In this document: piece by piece, positions 11,758 to 23,800 of the stretch | How positions within the stretch are numbered: the stretch's first letter is position 1 | How the letters are laid out: each line of letters starts with the position of its first letter | From: Thermothielavioides terrestris NRRL 8126 | Taxonomy: Eukaryota > Ascomycota > Sordariomycetes > Sordariales > Chaetomiaceae | Assembly (NCBI RefSeq): GCF_000226115.1 | Contig: NC_016458.1 | Coordinates: 3,754,001 to 3,818,000 of the forward strand | DNA length: 64,000 nt | Reading direction: 5' to 3' | The notes under the pieces: model-generated | Databases searched by the model: none | Told to the model about the DNA's origin: nothing | Seen by the model: the letters and a program-made list of their open reading frames with translations, nothing else | Translations under genes and position numbers: made by a program

Positions 11758-12957
11758 ATTCGCCAAACGTTCAAACTCTGGAACCGAGAGGGAAGGTTGG
11801 ATAAAGTTTTGATGACATAGATAGGACTTAGTTAAGGGTTTTCCTGTACCATATATGTGAGCATGGCGTTATTGCGGCTCCGTTTGTTTTGGATGGGGGG
11901 TACTGTTGGGTCTCTCTAAACCTGTCGGCTCTACCTATTTCTCTCAAACACCGTGTGTATATAAGGTAATGTATGCATATATACACACTTTCTCGCTGTA
12001 TTAGAATCCGACAGGCTATGGCACGTCGCGGCGGCCGCAACACAAGAACTCGCTGTCCTCCTAGAAAGCAATGAAACATCACCATGCGGAAAAATGCCCG
12101 TCAACAAGCTCCCCATCCAACGCTCTCCAGCCCGCAAGCACGCAAAAAAGAAATTTCACCATAATTATGCGATTTCCCTTCGGTATGTACACGCCTCGTC
12201 CTCTTCCCCCTCGCCCCGAGTCACCATCACACCACCTCGACCCCCATTCGGGGTGGCTCGCTCCTTTGTGAACGATCTTCAAACAAGCCAACACGCCTGA
12301 CGCCGGAGGTGCACAAAAAAAAGGAAGGTCTTGCCGCTCTGAATAGAAGCGAAAATGGAGGGAAAAAAAAAAAAAAAAAAAGGAAAAGAGAGGCGCGGAG
12401 GCCTTCCCTCCCCCGTTGTCTTGGTCCTTCTCTTGCCGTCTCCTTTTTCCAGCCTCGATCGAATGTGGCCGGTCCAATGCAGAATGTGCAAGTTCGAGCG
12501 TGCTCCCAGACACGTGTTTCGGAGCCGAAAGAAGGAAAACGTTCTGCTGTGTGTTCAAACCTGGCTCCTCGCCCGCCCTCCATTCTTGGTCGAAGACGAA
12601 ATCGGGAAGGAAAAGCCGGTCAGGTCTCGAGATGTGGTTGGAGGCCGAGAAGTCCAGCTGATGGGCCGTCGAAGTCGAATACCACGGGGGAGGGGGGCTT
12701 AATCCAAAAACTCGCTCTCGAGAGCGGCAAGGCAGGAAGGAAAGAAGCAAATGCCTGCCGCTGATGACATCGAACCTGACCCCGACCCGATCGTCCAGGA
12801 ACAAGGGAGATCCTCGAAATGAACACTCCGGACCGTGAGCGTGACATGGCGTCGTATTATACCATTACCCCATCCCCTAAACAGCGGGGAGCGATTCCAA
12901 AACATTCCATCTTTGTACCTCGGGAAATCCTCTTTCGATCCACAAACTGCACCCTCC
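11758..12957. other. Intergenic between convergent transporter and Sel1-repeat gene
   Basis: Two 3' regions facing each other. Contains a run of 19 A at 12363-12381. A long minus-strand open frame crosses this run and encodes poly-Phe; it has no ATG-led family match and is not taken as a gene. Confidence 0.6.
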
Positions 12958-15349
12958 TCACATTACGATGCAGTCTTTAGAATCGCCCTCACCGCCGCTC
13001 TTCCTGACCTTAGCATTCCGAGGCGGCGCAACGTCCATCGGGGTCCCGCCGCTGATGGTAGCGTGGATGACGGCAAGGCGTTGCTTTGCGCGCTCGTCGC
13101 CCGCGTCGGCAGCCTTGACGTACCACACATTGGCTTCCAGGATATCTCGTCGGCATCCAATGCCCATCTCCGTGAAGTATCCGACTGCGTATTGCGCCTT
13201 GACATAGCCTGATGGCAACAGAGCAAACGCTCATTGAGTTAGCGGAACTGAGACGGGAGGTGGGGCATTTACGGAGTTTTGGGGTTGAGGGGGGGGAGAG
13301 GGCGGGGGACTGACCAAGTTCTGCCGACCTTCGCGCCCATTCATATGCTTCCTCTTCATCCTTTTCCAGAATGGGTTCCGCACCGACCATATACCAAGCG
13401 CAAAGCCCCATCATGGCAGCGGCGTGACCGCGTTCTGCAGCACCCGTGTAGAAATGCACGCTCAAGGCCGGGTCCCTCGGGCAGTTCAGCTTGCCGTGTT
13501 CGTACGCGTCACCCATCCTGAAGTTGGCCTCGGGATGTCCCAGGTCGGCAGCTTGGGTGAAGAGCTCGGCGGCGTAACTCTCGTCCAGGAAGACATCATC
13601 GCCATAGCCCGTTTCGTACAGGCAGCCGAGATGGTACGGGGCGGCGTTATAGATCGTGTCAGCGGCTTCCGCCGCCAGCTTGAGCCACTTGATACCCTCC
13701 TTGTACCGTTTCTCGCCCAGGTCGCCCGACAAGCACGCCTTCCCGAGCCTCGTCATGGCTCCCGGGTGCCGCTTGGAGGCTGCCGTGCGAAGGAACTGCA
13801 CCGCCTTGGCAGGGTCTTTACGGCAACCCCAGCCGAACTCGTAGCACAGCGCAGTGCGGTATGCCGACTCTGCGTGGCCGTGCTTGGCGGCGAGGACGAA
13901 CAGCGGAAACGCAGAATTGTAGTCCTCTTTGCCCTTGCTGAACAGGCCAGACGCGTAGCCGTCGGCAAGGTAGTACTGCGCAAAGGGGTAGCCGTTGTTG
14001 GACAGCCTCTGCAGGATGGCGCGCGCTTCGCGAACCAAGTCGTGCGGCGATGAAGCGGAACCCTCCCCCGAGGCAGGCTTGTGGCTCTTAGTCCTCTTGG
14101 AACCCTGGGGATCCAGGCCTTGCTCCTGGGCGGTGGCAATGAGGAAGACGGCGAAGGAGTACAGGATGGAAAAGTCGTTCGTCTTCTTGACGTTCTGCCT
14201 GTACATCTCCAGCGTCTTCTCGGCGCTGAGCAGAGACGCATTGTTTCCCACGACAGATCGCAGCTGCGAGTTGTCGAAGGTGATGGGTGCCGGCGCCGGC
14301 TGCGGGTACGGGACGTTGAGCAATTCGGCAAATGACGATGGCCGCGTCTCGGGCGATTTTCTCGAGTGGGCAGAGGGCGCCCGGGCTTGGGCGCCGCCCA
14401 AGAAGGCGGGCGAGCGTCCCCGGGGCCCCGAGTCGGAATACGCCGAATACGCCGACTGAGGACGCGGCAGGGAGCTCCTCCTCATGTAGTTGGTGGTCGG
14501 TGTCAGATGGCGGTTGATGCTCCCGGCAGCCTCGGCGAGATTGGGGTTCGACTGAGCTCTCGGGTCCTGCTCCACGGCCACGGTGGCAGGGCGAGGGAGG
14601 AAGGCCGAGTGGTGGTATTGCAGCGGGGGCACGGGCTCCGGCTGGATCGCGCCGTCGTCGATGATGGAGCTCTTGGTGGACGCGTCGGCCGAGTTGTCTT
14701 GGTTGTCCGTGATATCTAGGATGCCAGACACCGAACTCGCACTCGTCGTGGCGGATGACTCGGCAGACATTTGCTGCCGCGAGGTGCTGGCGGACGCATC
14801 CGACTCTCGACTGTTCCGGTTCGCCCCTTCCTTGGCGGACTCTTGTGCGGACTCGTCGCTCATGCTCAATTGCTCGAGATCTGAGCTCAGGACGGCGGCG
14901 GCTTCCGGCGGAAGCGAGTGATCGGCGCCACCGGAGGCAGAGTGCAGGCCCAAGGCATCTGGGACTGCGTCTTGTTGATAGCCGTGGTCCGGCTGGGTTA
15001 GAGGCGTGTGCGGCGGAGGGGTCGGAGCGTCGGGCGTCTTGGGCAGCGCTCGGTCGAAGGTGGAGACGGGGACGGGGGCAGGGGCGCCATACGGGAGGTG
15101 CGTCTCGATGTTCCCGGTGGAGGGCTGGGCCCAGCCATCGGGCTGGAAATTGACCTTGACGGGGGACACGGGAGACTGCCGTAGCCTCGGCGAGTCGGAC
15201 ATGGGAACGCCGGGCAGCGGTCTTGCGCTCTCCCCCCAGTCATATCGCTCAATGGGCGAGAGGCCGTGAAGCGAAGGCGCGGGCTTCCGACGCGGGGGAC
15301 TGCTGGGCGAGGCCGGCGTGGAGGACGGGTGAGAGCCGACGGCCGCCAT
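12958..15349 (-). CDS. skt5: Sel1-repeat chitin synthase activator (Skt5/Chs4-like) with CAAX box
   Basis: Likely regulatory partner of class IV (yeast Chs3-type) chitin synthase: in yeast, prenylated Chs4/Skt5 binds and activates Chs3 at the bud neck. Exons are 15349-13315 and 13208-12958, with a 106-bp intron (GTCAGT...CAG), giving 761 residues. The first about 350 residues are P/S-rich and low complexity. A conserved block LSAEKTLEMYRQNVKKTNDF follows, then about seven Sel1 repeats (residues about 430-725) with the LG..Y..G.G...D...A..W...AA..G pattern. The protein ends in CIVM, a good CAAX prenylation box, which supports this gene over other Sel1 proteins. A class IV chitin synthase starts 5.5 kb away in the opposite direction. 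Filamentous fungi have several such activators, so the exact orthologue is uncertain. Confidence 0.85.
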
Positions 15350-18300
15350 GGCGGGCGGTCAGGAGAACGGCGTCGCCCGCGAGAGAGTCAAAGAGGTGGC
15401 GTCGCCGCGCTCCAGGCTGGGGGGAGTGGTGGTGCGCGGTTTGTGCTCGTGGAGATTTGCTTGCCAGTATTGGAACTGCTGGTCCGGTCGGAAGGTAGGT
15501 TGCCCTCATGCATGCGCCTGGCGCCTCCAGTCTGCGCACTTGGGGCCGTCTCACGGACCGATGCTCCAGGTACTCCAACCGAGTGTACGAGTGTACGGAA
15601 GTCGCGGGTGGTTGGATGCGGGTTGCAGGGTCGCACTCAGCAGGTGCACTACGATTATGCGCGGTAACGAGCGGCAGCGGCGGAGGCGGCAGCGACAGAA
15701 CGTTGCGTCGAAACCGAACAAGATAATAATAATAAAAAAAAAAAAAACCAGCGAGCGTCGGGTTGGGATGGTGAACGAGGGGGTTTACCCGAGTCTGCCG
15801 GGCAGTGGGCTGCACGGTTCTCGTACTGCGAGATGGGACAAGGCGGTGGAAGAAGAAAGCCGGAGAGAACGCCTCTACGCTTTCGACGGCAAGGTGGAGC
15901 TGGATCGGCGAGGCGAGGGAAGCAGCCTGGGCAGCGAGTGGGCGGCTCTGCTGAACTGCTTGGACAACCGCAGACTCAGGGTGCGAACCTGGAATCCCTG
16001 CAAAAGGTCTCCAACCCGCACGGCGCTACACCCCTTGCAGGGTAGGAACGTACTGTTCTTAGCAAGTGGTGCGCTTGTCGTAACCAGCGCTGTGGGTGCA
16101 CACAGCACCAAAAAACGGGGCCCAGCTTGCAAACTGGAAACGAGCCTACCTCACGGGAGGTCGGAGAGCTTCCAGGATGGCCGGATGCTTTTCGTTGGCG
16201 GTGAAAAGTTGCGACATTGGGAGCAACCTACTGTGCAACGAGTTCACTCCGATCAGCATGCGGATCCGTACACACCTAAGTGCCCAGTACCTTAGTGAAC
16301 AGCACAGAGCTACACTAAGGTACTCCGCAGTCCGGCGGGCGACCAGTGCTCACTGCCTGGGTTGCCGCGCAATTGAGCGCAGGTGCCCGACATGTCCGTC
16401 AACTTGGTCCCTACCTGGAGGGTAACTTCAGGTGTCTAACTGATGATTTCCTTCTGCAAACATGCTGGACGGCTCACCCACCAGCACAGAACCTGTTCCA
16501 ATGCGCGATGGCTGTGCAACAGACGCAGCCATCGCGCAATTCGGCGGGATGCTGCGCTCAACGATGCAATCGGTGCTGGGTGGACCACCAACGCCCGAAG
16601 CGAACAGGCCGCGTCAGGCTGGGGTGAGAGGCACGGCGTTCTATTGTCTCACCCGCCAGATCTCCTTCAGATTCGTACTCTTGACATTCGCAGCAAGGAG
16701 GAAGCGGCGTATGTTATAGGAAGTTTGAATAGGAATGAGACCTCCAATATTCCGCACTCAGAGCTTCTTCGCAACTGAGCATCCCCAGTGTGTCTCTCGT
16801 CTTTGTGAGGAAAACTCCCCACTCGCCGTTTTCAGAACTCTACGGAATACCTTACACTGTAACCAATGGCAGCGAAGCCTTGCCCGATTTGGTGCGCGGT
16901 GGCGGAAAATTCATACGGGCATTACTGAACCCTGCCAGTTCCTCGTCGTAACCGTACACCAGTAGCGGCTTTCAGTTTTTGCATGCACCCGTTCCACAGT
17001 GTTCCGTATGTACCGTCTGCAACTCTTGAGTCGCCTCGGGCTGTTCTTTCATTCGCCATCTGCGGAGGCAGGGCTGACCGCTTCATGGCGCGCGGCAGAA
17101 ATAGTTCGGGTTGGCCTACCGAGCCAACGTGCGGCGAAATACCGCATCATTGGTGCCATGGGCCGAACTGATCAGGAGAGCTTTTCAAACCCTGAGGGTC
17201 ACCGTCCTAAGCCCATGGCGGGGTTGATGACCTCATGGTCCGGGTTCACAACGGCTTGTTTCTCTCTCGGGCCACGCAGATCGCCCGGACTCGTCACGGG
17301 GGCCGCGTTCGCGGTTGTCGGACAGGAATTCTGAGCCGTCGTCGAGGCGAATAAGAGGCTGGTTTGGGGGCCGTTCTGCCGCTCGCGCGAAAATAAGCTT
17401 TCTGCTTTCTGTCCAAGAGCTGCATACGTTTCTTCGTCTCCGATCGCCGTTGCCATGTCTGCGGCCGCCGCCAGCGGACGGCATCGACCATCCAGCCTGA
17501 GTTCCTGGCTTGTTTTCTTTTCGTCTGTTTTTCCGCCACAATGACGGCTGACCGATGACAACCGGACACGACACTCGTATGAAAAGCAGTAGGCAAACGA
17601 GGAGGTGGCGCTGCCCGCACAACCGCTCGACTTTCGTTGTGGGGGGGGGGGGGGGTTTGCGGTCGCCAAGCACCACGTTTAGAGCTTGCTTTGCATGCCG
17701 TGTCTCTCATCCTCGCAACTAACAGTGCCGGCTATCGTGGGACAGTCGCCGTGAGCGTGCCAAAATCCAGCCGAAATCCGAACAGGACGACGGAACAATG
17801 GACGACATTTGTGGTCTGGGGCAGAATCGACTCTGAGGGCGGCGTGTCCCAACTGGAGGATGAGCTGTCACACGTCGTTCAAGGCTGTGCCGGTAAATGC
17901 CTTTCGACTCCAGTTTCTCCGTGCTTTGAGGTGCGAAGAGTTTCCAGCGACAAGAGGGAGTCCGCCGCCGCCAGGCGCTGTTCTGCTTTGCGGTGAGATT
18001 ACGACGCAGCGCTGACTCAGGGGCTCATATCTTATACATACGCCCAACAAGCGGGCGGATAGCGTCAAACCAAGATCGGAATCTCGGGTCACGCATTTCC
18101 ACTGTCGTTCTCTCGGTAACAACTACCTGGTATTGCGCACAGAGGACAGACAAGGTGAACTCTTCGACGCCCCGGCTGGTCGGTTGAAAGACCGCAACAG
18201 CCTATGATCGATAAATTCGACCTCTACATTGCCGTTCATATCGCGTTCGCCAAAATACCGCGTCAAGTATCCGGGCATATATAGGTAAGCAGTGTGCACA

Positions 18301-18780
18301 GATATATCGTCAAAGTATTCAGGGTTCTTTAAGCTCTGTATATACATAGGAAGGTATATCGACGGGTTGGCCAAACCTACACGTATGGGGAGAATAAACG
18401 GCCCCGGTGTTTGGCTGCCTACTCTCTTGGGAACACGAGATGAAAGTGCAGACAAGTCGCTTCAGTTTAGCCCTCGCTTCTCTAAGCCATCGTATCCCTA
18501 GCACCCAGGTGGAGAATGCCGAAAGAACCGACTCGACTCGACACAATGACATACCTGGTAGGGACTTTGGTAGGCAGCTTTGGCGGGTGACTTTGCGGAA
18601 ACCAGATACAGAGATTGAGCATTACGGAATACTGCGTATTGAATACGTCCGGCCAACTTTGCAAGTGAACCATGGCCCAAATTCCAAAGGCTGACACTGA
18701 TGTCACCAGCAATTGGAATGCTCGCTGTCAAATTTCTTGCAGCGTATCCTATAAGACACTTGACTGTGCCACGCTCCAGT
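15350..18780. other. Large spacer, left part, upstream of skt5
   Basis: No gene supported. Contains an A run near 15735-15747, an 11-bp perfect inverted repeat (16287-16297 with 16313-16323), a run of 15 G at 17641-17655, and scattered TACGGAATAC motifs (16841-16850, 18623-18632). Open frames of 60-315 codons lack family resemblance; the longest overlaps the skt5 start region antisense. Confidence 0.5.
16287..16323. repeat. Perfect 11-bp inverted repeat, 15-bp loop
   Basis: GTACCTTAGTG at 16287-16297 is the exact reverse complement of 16313-16323. Nothing links it to a gene end; the AAGGTAC core recurs in other spacers of the window. Confidence 0.85.
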
Positions 18781-18785
18781 AAGTG

Positions 18786-19167
18786 GTGAAGCGAAGCGTG
18801 AAAGGGCCGAGGCCGAAGCCGTCGCCACCCGCTGCTTACTGTAGCTGACCACTGTTTTTTTTTTTTTTTTCCATTAAAAAAAGACTATTAAAAAAACAAG
18901 AACAAAAAAAACAAAAAAAATATTAAGAAAGACTAAAAAAAGACTGATTAAAAAGACCATTAAAAACTATTAAAAAAGATTGTTAAGAATATCACTAAAA
19001 ACTTTAAAAAAAGACTATTAAAAAAGAAAATTTTAAAAAAATCATATAAAAAACTAAAAAAAAAAAATAGAAAAAAGATTATTAAAAAAACTATAAAAAA
19101 CTATCAAAATAAAACTGTTAAAAAAATCCTTTAGCGACTGTCTGCCTCTGTAAGCGTGAAGCGAAGC
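18786..19167. repeat. A-rich degenerate repeat block flanked by 12-bp direct repeats
   Basis: Between two copies of GTGAAGCGAAGC (18786-18797 and 19156-19167) lies a block that is strongly A-rich on the + strand from about 18875 to 19130. It is built of loose units such as GACTATTAAAAAA and is preceded by a T run at 18855-18870. The flanking match extends imperfectly to about 20 bp. It may be a decayed insertion or an expanded microsatellite; no open frame is inside. Confidence 0.6.
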
Positions 19168-20891
19168 TGTGCAGTAATTTACAGAGAAATTGACACTGTG
19201 CAAATGGCGCTAAGTCACGTGACTTAGGCCTCTCGACGAGTCGCTGTATGAGAACCTCTGTCGAAAAAGCCCAGTAACTGAAACGAAGTTCGCTCCGCAG
19301 TGCATACACTGTGTGTTTGTAACGCTTTCTGGACTTCATCTTGAACCTTTGCTTCAATTATGGGCTTGGCAGCAGGTGGGGAGCTCATGCAAACTGGTGC
19401 TGAAATGATTGGAGTTCAAGCCCTCTGGCTCTTGGCGATGCTCTTTTCGTAATCAAACCGACAGCGCAGATACGAGCCGCAGAAAACAATGAAGGGATGG
19501 GTGCGCGCAGAGGGGAGGGAGTTATTGCGACACGAGGTGTATTCCGTACATGACAACTACCAGATCTACGGAATGCACAATAAGGTATCCCAACACCTTC
19601 TCGGTTCTAGTGGAGGTTGTCACAGGATCTCGGTCACTGGGCCGACTCGAGCCGCTTTCAGCTGGCAAAATTTCTTTGGCAGCCTTTCGCAGACCGTTCC
19701 GGCCGGTGACCAGTCCCTTCGCAACCGAGAAGGGTGTGGGAAACGTTACACCGCGGCACAACCCTAACCCTTTTTTCGCCTGATCTGGAGTTGGGAACAG
19801 CCAGGGCAAACCCGGACGGGGCGGAAGAAGAAGCCTGGCCGATCTGGTGCCCCTGAATCGAATCAGGCCCAGAACGACTGGGTGAACAGCGGAACTTCGA
19901 TTGCGATTTCCAACCCTTTCCTCCAAGCCAGCTCACCTCGCCCTCGCTTGGCTGTGCTCCGCGTCTTGCTGAAGCCCCCCTACTTTTGTCGCTCGTTTGG
20001 CTCTGTTATTGATTCTTTTCTCCGACGCTCTTGGCCGCTCGCTCTCGCGCCTGTTTCTGCGCCATACTCGATGCACGGGCTTGATTTTGTTTCTCGTTGA
20101 GCGGGAATCGGCGAAGCGGGAAGCGAAGGGGATCGATCGGCTCGACTGCCGTTGCCCTTGAAACCTTTGCTAAATTCGGCGCGGCATTACCTTCCCCGGC
20201 CGCTTCAGCACACTGCTTCAGGTCCGCCTGGAGTTCTGATTTTCTTCGACGCTCCCGGAGGCCTTCTGTTCCTGAGCAGGAACGACCTGCGCCGTAGCGC
20301 CGCCGATGCGGATCGCCCGGGGATAACTTCATGAATGAGCTGAGCTTGAGTGGTTGACTCGGGACTCGGACGACGGGTTTGAGCGCGGCTTCCTTGGCTG
20401 TGCTGGCCGCCCGCCCACCAGCGTGCGCAAATCATCTTGCAGCATCCAGCTTCTCGCACCCACATCTGAGTGGCTGCGCGCCGTCTCCCAAGAGACGTGA
20501 CCTTGGAACCTCCCCCCGCCTGCAGCAAACACCCAGGGCTGCAGTTTGGCTGGGCCGCCGATATCATCATCGAACGCCGCCAGACACAATCCCTATCATT
20601 TTTTTTTTCTTTCCAAATCTAAAGCCTTACGCAGTAGTAAGTTGATTTCCGATCTCTGCTCATGCCAACAACCTCATCTTCCGCGTTCCCCGATTTTTGG
20701 TGAGGCAGGTGGGCTGCATCTACCTTCCCCTCTCCCAGATTGCCGCCTTGTTCTACATCGCGATTGAGGCAAGGCGAGGAGAACCCCGCGGCCGCTGCAT
20801 TGGGTCCTGTCCAGGCCGTCGAGTCGCGCGTCAGGCTACAGACGTTCGGACGGCGAGCCAAGGTGCTAACACTGTGGCCGCTCCTAGGATC
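19168..20891. other. Spacer and long leader upstream of class IV chitin synthase
   Basis: No gene supported. Holds an 18-bp perfect palindrome at 19210-19227 and a TATTCCGTAC/GTACGGAAT-type motif near 19540-19576. The final kilobase is pyrimidine-rich (for example 20598-20612), consistent with a long promoter and 5' leader. The chs frame is open upstream to 20697 but has no earlier ATG. Confidence 0.5.
19210..19227. promoter_or_regulatory. 18-bp perfect palindrome centred on CACGTG
   Basis: CTAAGTCACGTGACTTAG reads the same on both strands. The centre TCACGTGA is the classic site for bHLH/bHLH-ZIP factors (Cbf1, Pho4/NUC-1 type). It lies 1.66 kb before the chitin synthase ATG, so a role is possible but unproven. 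Confidence 0.4.
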
Positions 20892-23800
20892 ATGTCGCTC
20901 CCGGAGAGACCGGGCGCGACGCCCTCGTACGAAGAACGGCACAGTTACCGACACTCGCAGCCACGACGCCAACACCGGCCCGCCGACCTCGAGGCCGGTG
21001 GGTATGCTCCTGTCGGAGGCGGACAGTCACTGCATCAACGTGGGCCATCAGCATCCTCTTTCGCCGAGACTATTGCGTCCCCTAATAATCCGGAAATAGA
21101 GAGAACTCCCCTATCGCCAACCTCGCCACATGCACAACCCGCGGAGTTGCCGTTCCAGCGGAAAAGGAGTCTCATCCGGCCGGAACGGAATAGGATAGGC
21201 AAAGATCATCCCAATTACCACTATCGGAAGCATGCCGCCAACATGAACACTCTGCCGTCCTCGACGGGCAATGACCCTATCGCGGAGGACGTGGAAGGAG
21301 CCACAGACCTGTCTGGGTCGGGGTCTGGGTCGAGGAACGACGAGGTGCTCTCGGACGCTTCGCCGCCCAGGAAGATCCGCTCGGCAAGGCACCGCAGTGG
21401 CACTGAGGAGGAAAAGGCGAACCGTGCCAGGCGGAGGGCGTCGAGCGGCGCCAAGCACGCGAAGATCACCAAGGAGTCGAAGCGCCAGCGCGAGGTCGAG
21501 CAGATACGGCCGCCGAGTCTGTGGAACATCTACTGCGCGATCGTGACTTTCTGGTGCCCAGGCTTCATTCTCAAGTGCTTCGGGATGCCATCCAAGGCCC
21601 AGCAACGAGCATGGAGGGAGAAGATGGGTCTCATCAGCATCATTCTGCTCATCATGGCCTTCGTCGGCTTTCTCACTTTCGGTTTTACGCAAACCGTCTG
21701 CGGCCAACCCCCGCTTCGGCTGCGTGTGAACGAGGTGACAAATGGTTACATGATCTTCCATGGATCGGCATACGACCTTTCGGGTTCCCATCATCCCCCC
21801 GCGGAGGGGATCCCCCGACGCGCGGACGGCAGCGGAGCTAACGTCCTCTACGACCTCCCGGAGAAGCACGGCGGGCAGGACGGGAGCTTCCTGTTTCAGA
21901 ACGTCAACGGCAAGTGCAAGGGACTTATCAAGGCAGCTCCCGGTTCCGACGTGCCGACCGATGCGAGCGGCAACCTGGCGTGGTACTTTCCCTGCAACAC
22001 CTTCAACCAGGACGGATCCACGAAACCGAACCTGACGATTCCATACTATCTTGGATATGCGTGCCACACCACTGCCGCCGCCAGAGACGCGTTCTATTTG
22101 GGTCTCAAGGGGGCCGCGGATGTCTATTTCACTTGGGATGACATCAAGAACAGTTCTCGCAACCTCGTCGTCTATTCCGGCACCGTCCTCGATCTTGACC
22201 TCCTGAACTGGTTCAATGACTCGCAAGTTACCTATCCCGACCGCTTCAAGGAGCTCCGCGACCGGAACTCGCCCGCGAACAAGGCGATTCGCGGGCGCGA
22301 CATCACGCGGGCCTTCCAGTCCTCCAGCGATAAGCAGAATGCCGAATGCTTCGAAGAGATCATCAAGGTTGGGACGGTCGACACGGATACCGTGGGGTGC
22401 ATTGCCTCGCAGGTCGTGCTCTATGTCTCACTCGTGCTGATTCTCTCCGTTGTCCTGGCGAGATTTGTGCTCGCCTTGGTTTTCCAGTGGTTCATAAGCA
22501 AAACCTACGCTGCGGCCAAGACGTCGCAGACCTCCGACCCGCGGAAGCGCAACCGGCAGATCGAGGACTGGACGGAGGACATCTACCGCGCCCCGCCGAG
22601 GATGCCGGGTGACATTGGCAGCAGCGTCAACGGCTCCGATCGGCACAGCAAGCGCAGCAGCACCTTCTTGCCCACGACCTCCCGCTTCTCGGCTGTCTAC
22701 GGTGCCGACCGATCAAGCCGCAGGTCCGGGCTCCCCACCACCATGGCCAGCCAGAGTGCCGCCGGACAGCTCCTCAACCCCGGCGCGATGTATCGGCACG
22801 GTAACGACAGCCGGACAAGCTTTCTCAAGTCGGATCCGTACGCAACGAGCAGCAGCCCCACCGATGGCCCAGGGCCTGCGGGCTTCATCCACGAGGCCGT
22901 GGTCCCCCAGCCGCCGTCGGACTGGATGCCGTTCGGGTTCCCGCTGGCCCACGCCATCTGCCTGGTGACAGCCTACTCGGAAGGCGAGCTCGGCATCCGA
23001 ACAACCCTCGACTCGATCGCAATGACGGATTACCCGAACAGCCACAAGGTGATCCTCGTCATCTGCGACGGTATCATCAAGGGCAAGGGAGAAACCATGT
23101 CGACGCCCGACATCGTCCTGAGCATGATGAAGGATCACAGCACGCCTCCCGAGGATGTCGAGGCATTCTCGTACGTGGCTGTTGCGAGCGGCTCCAAGCG
23201 CCACAACATGGCCAAGATCTACTCGGGCTTCTACGATTATGGTGCCAAGTCAGCCATTCCGGTCGACAAGCAGCAGCGGGTCCCTATGATGGTCGTTGTG
23301 AAGTGCGGCACGCCGGATGAGGCGGGCAAGGCGAAGCCCGGAAACCGTGGCAAGCGCGACAGCCAGATCATCTTGATGTCCTTCCTCCAGAAGGTCATGT
23401 TCGACGAGCGCATGACGGAGCTCGAGTACGAGATGTTCAACGGGCTGTGGAAGGTTACGGGAATCTCGCCCGACTTCTACGAGGTCGTGCTCATGGTAGA
23501 TGCCGACACCAAGGTGTTCCCTGACAGTCTGACGCACATGATCTCGGCCATGGTCAAAGATCCCGAGATCATGGGTCTCTGCGGCGAAACCAAGATCGCG
23601 AACAAGCGAGCCAGCTGGGTTTCGGCCATACAGGTCTTCGAGTACTTCATCTCTCACCACCTCGCCAAGTCGTTCGAGTCGGTCTTCGGCGGTGTCACCT
23701 GTCTTCCCGGGTGTTTCTGCATGTACCGCATCAAGGCGCCCAAGGGCGCCCAGAACTACTGGGTCCCCATCTTGGCCAACCCGGACGTGGTCGAGCACTA

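Noticed and set aside
12079..12804. 241-codon minus-strand frame in the transporter/skt5 spacer
   Set aside because: Crosses a 19-base A run that reads as poly-Phe and lacks any recognised domain.
15348..16295. 315-codon plus-strand frame upstream of skt5
   Set aside because: Starts within the skt5 start region on the other strand and has no recognisable domain.
17641..17655. Run of 15 G as a possible signal
   Set aside because: A homopolymer in a spacer; it may be real or an assembly artefact, with no supporting context.
17199..17669. 156-codon minus-strand frame starting with a proline run
   Set aside because: Start is TTG next to a 15-base homopolymer, and composition is low complexity.
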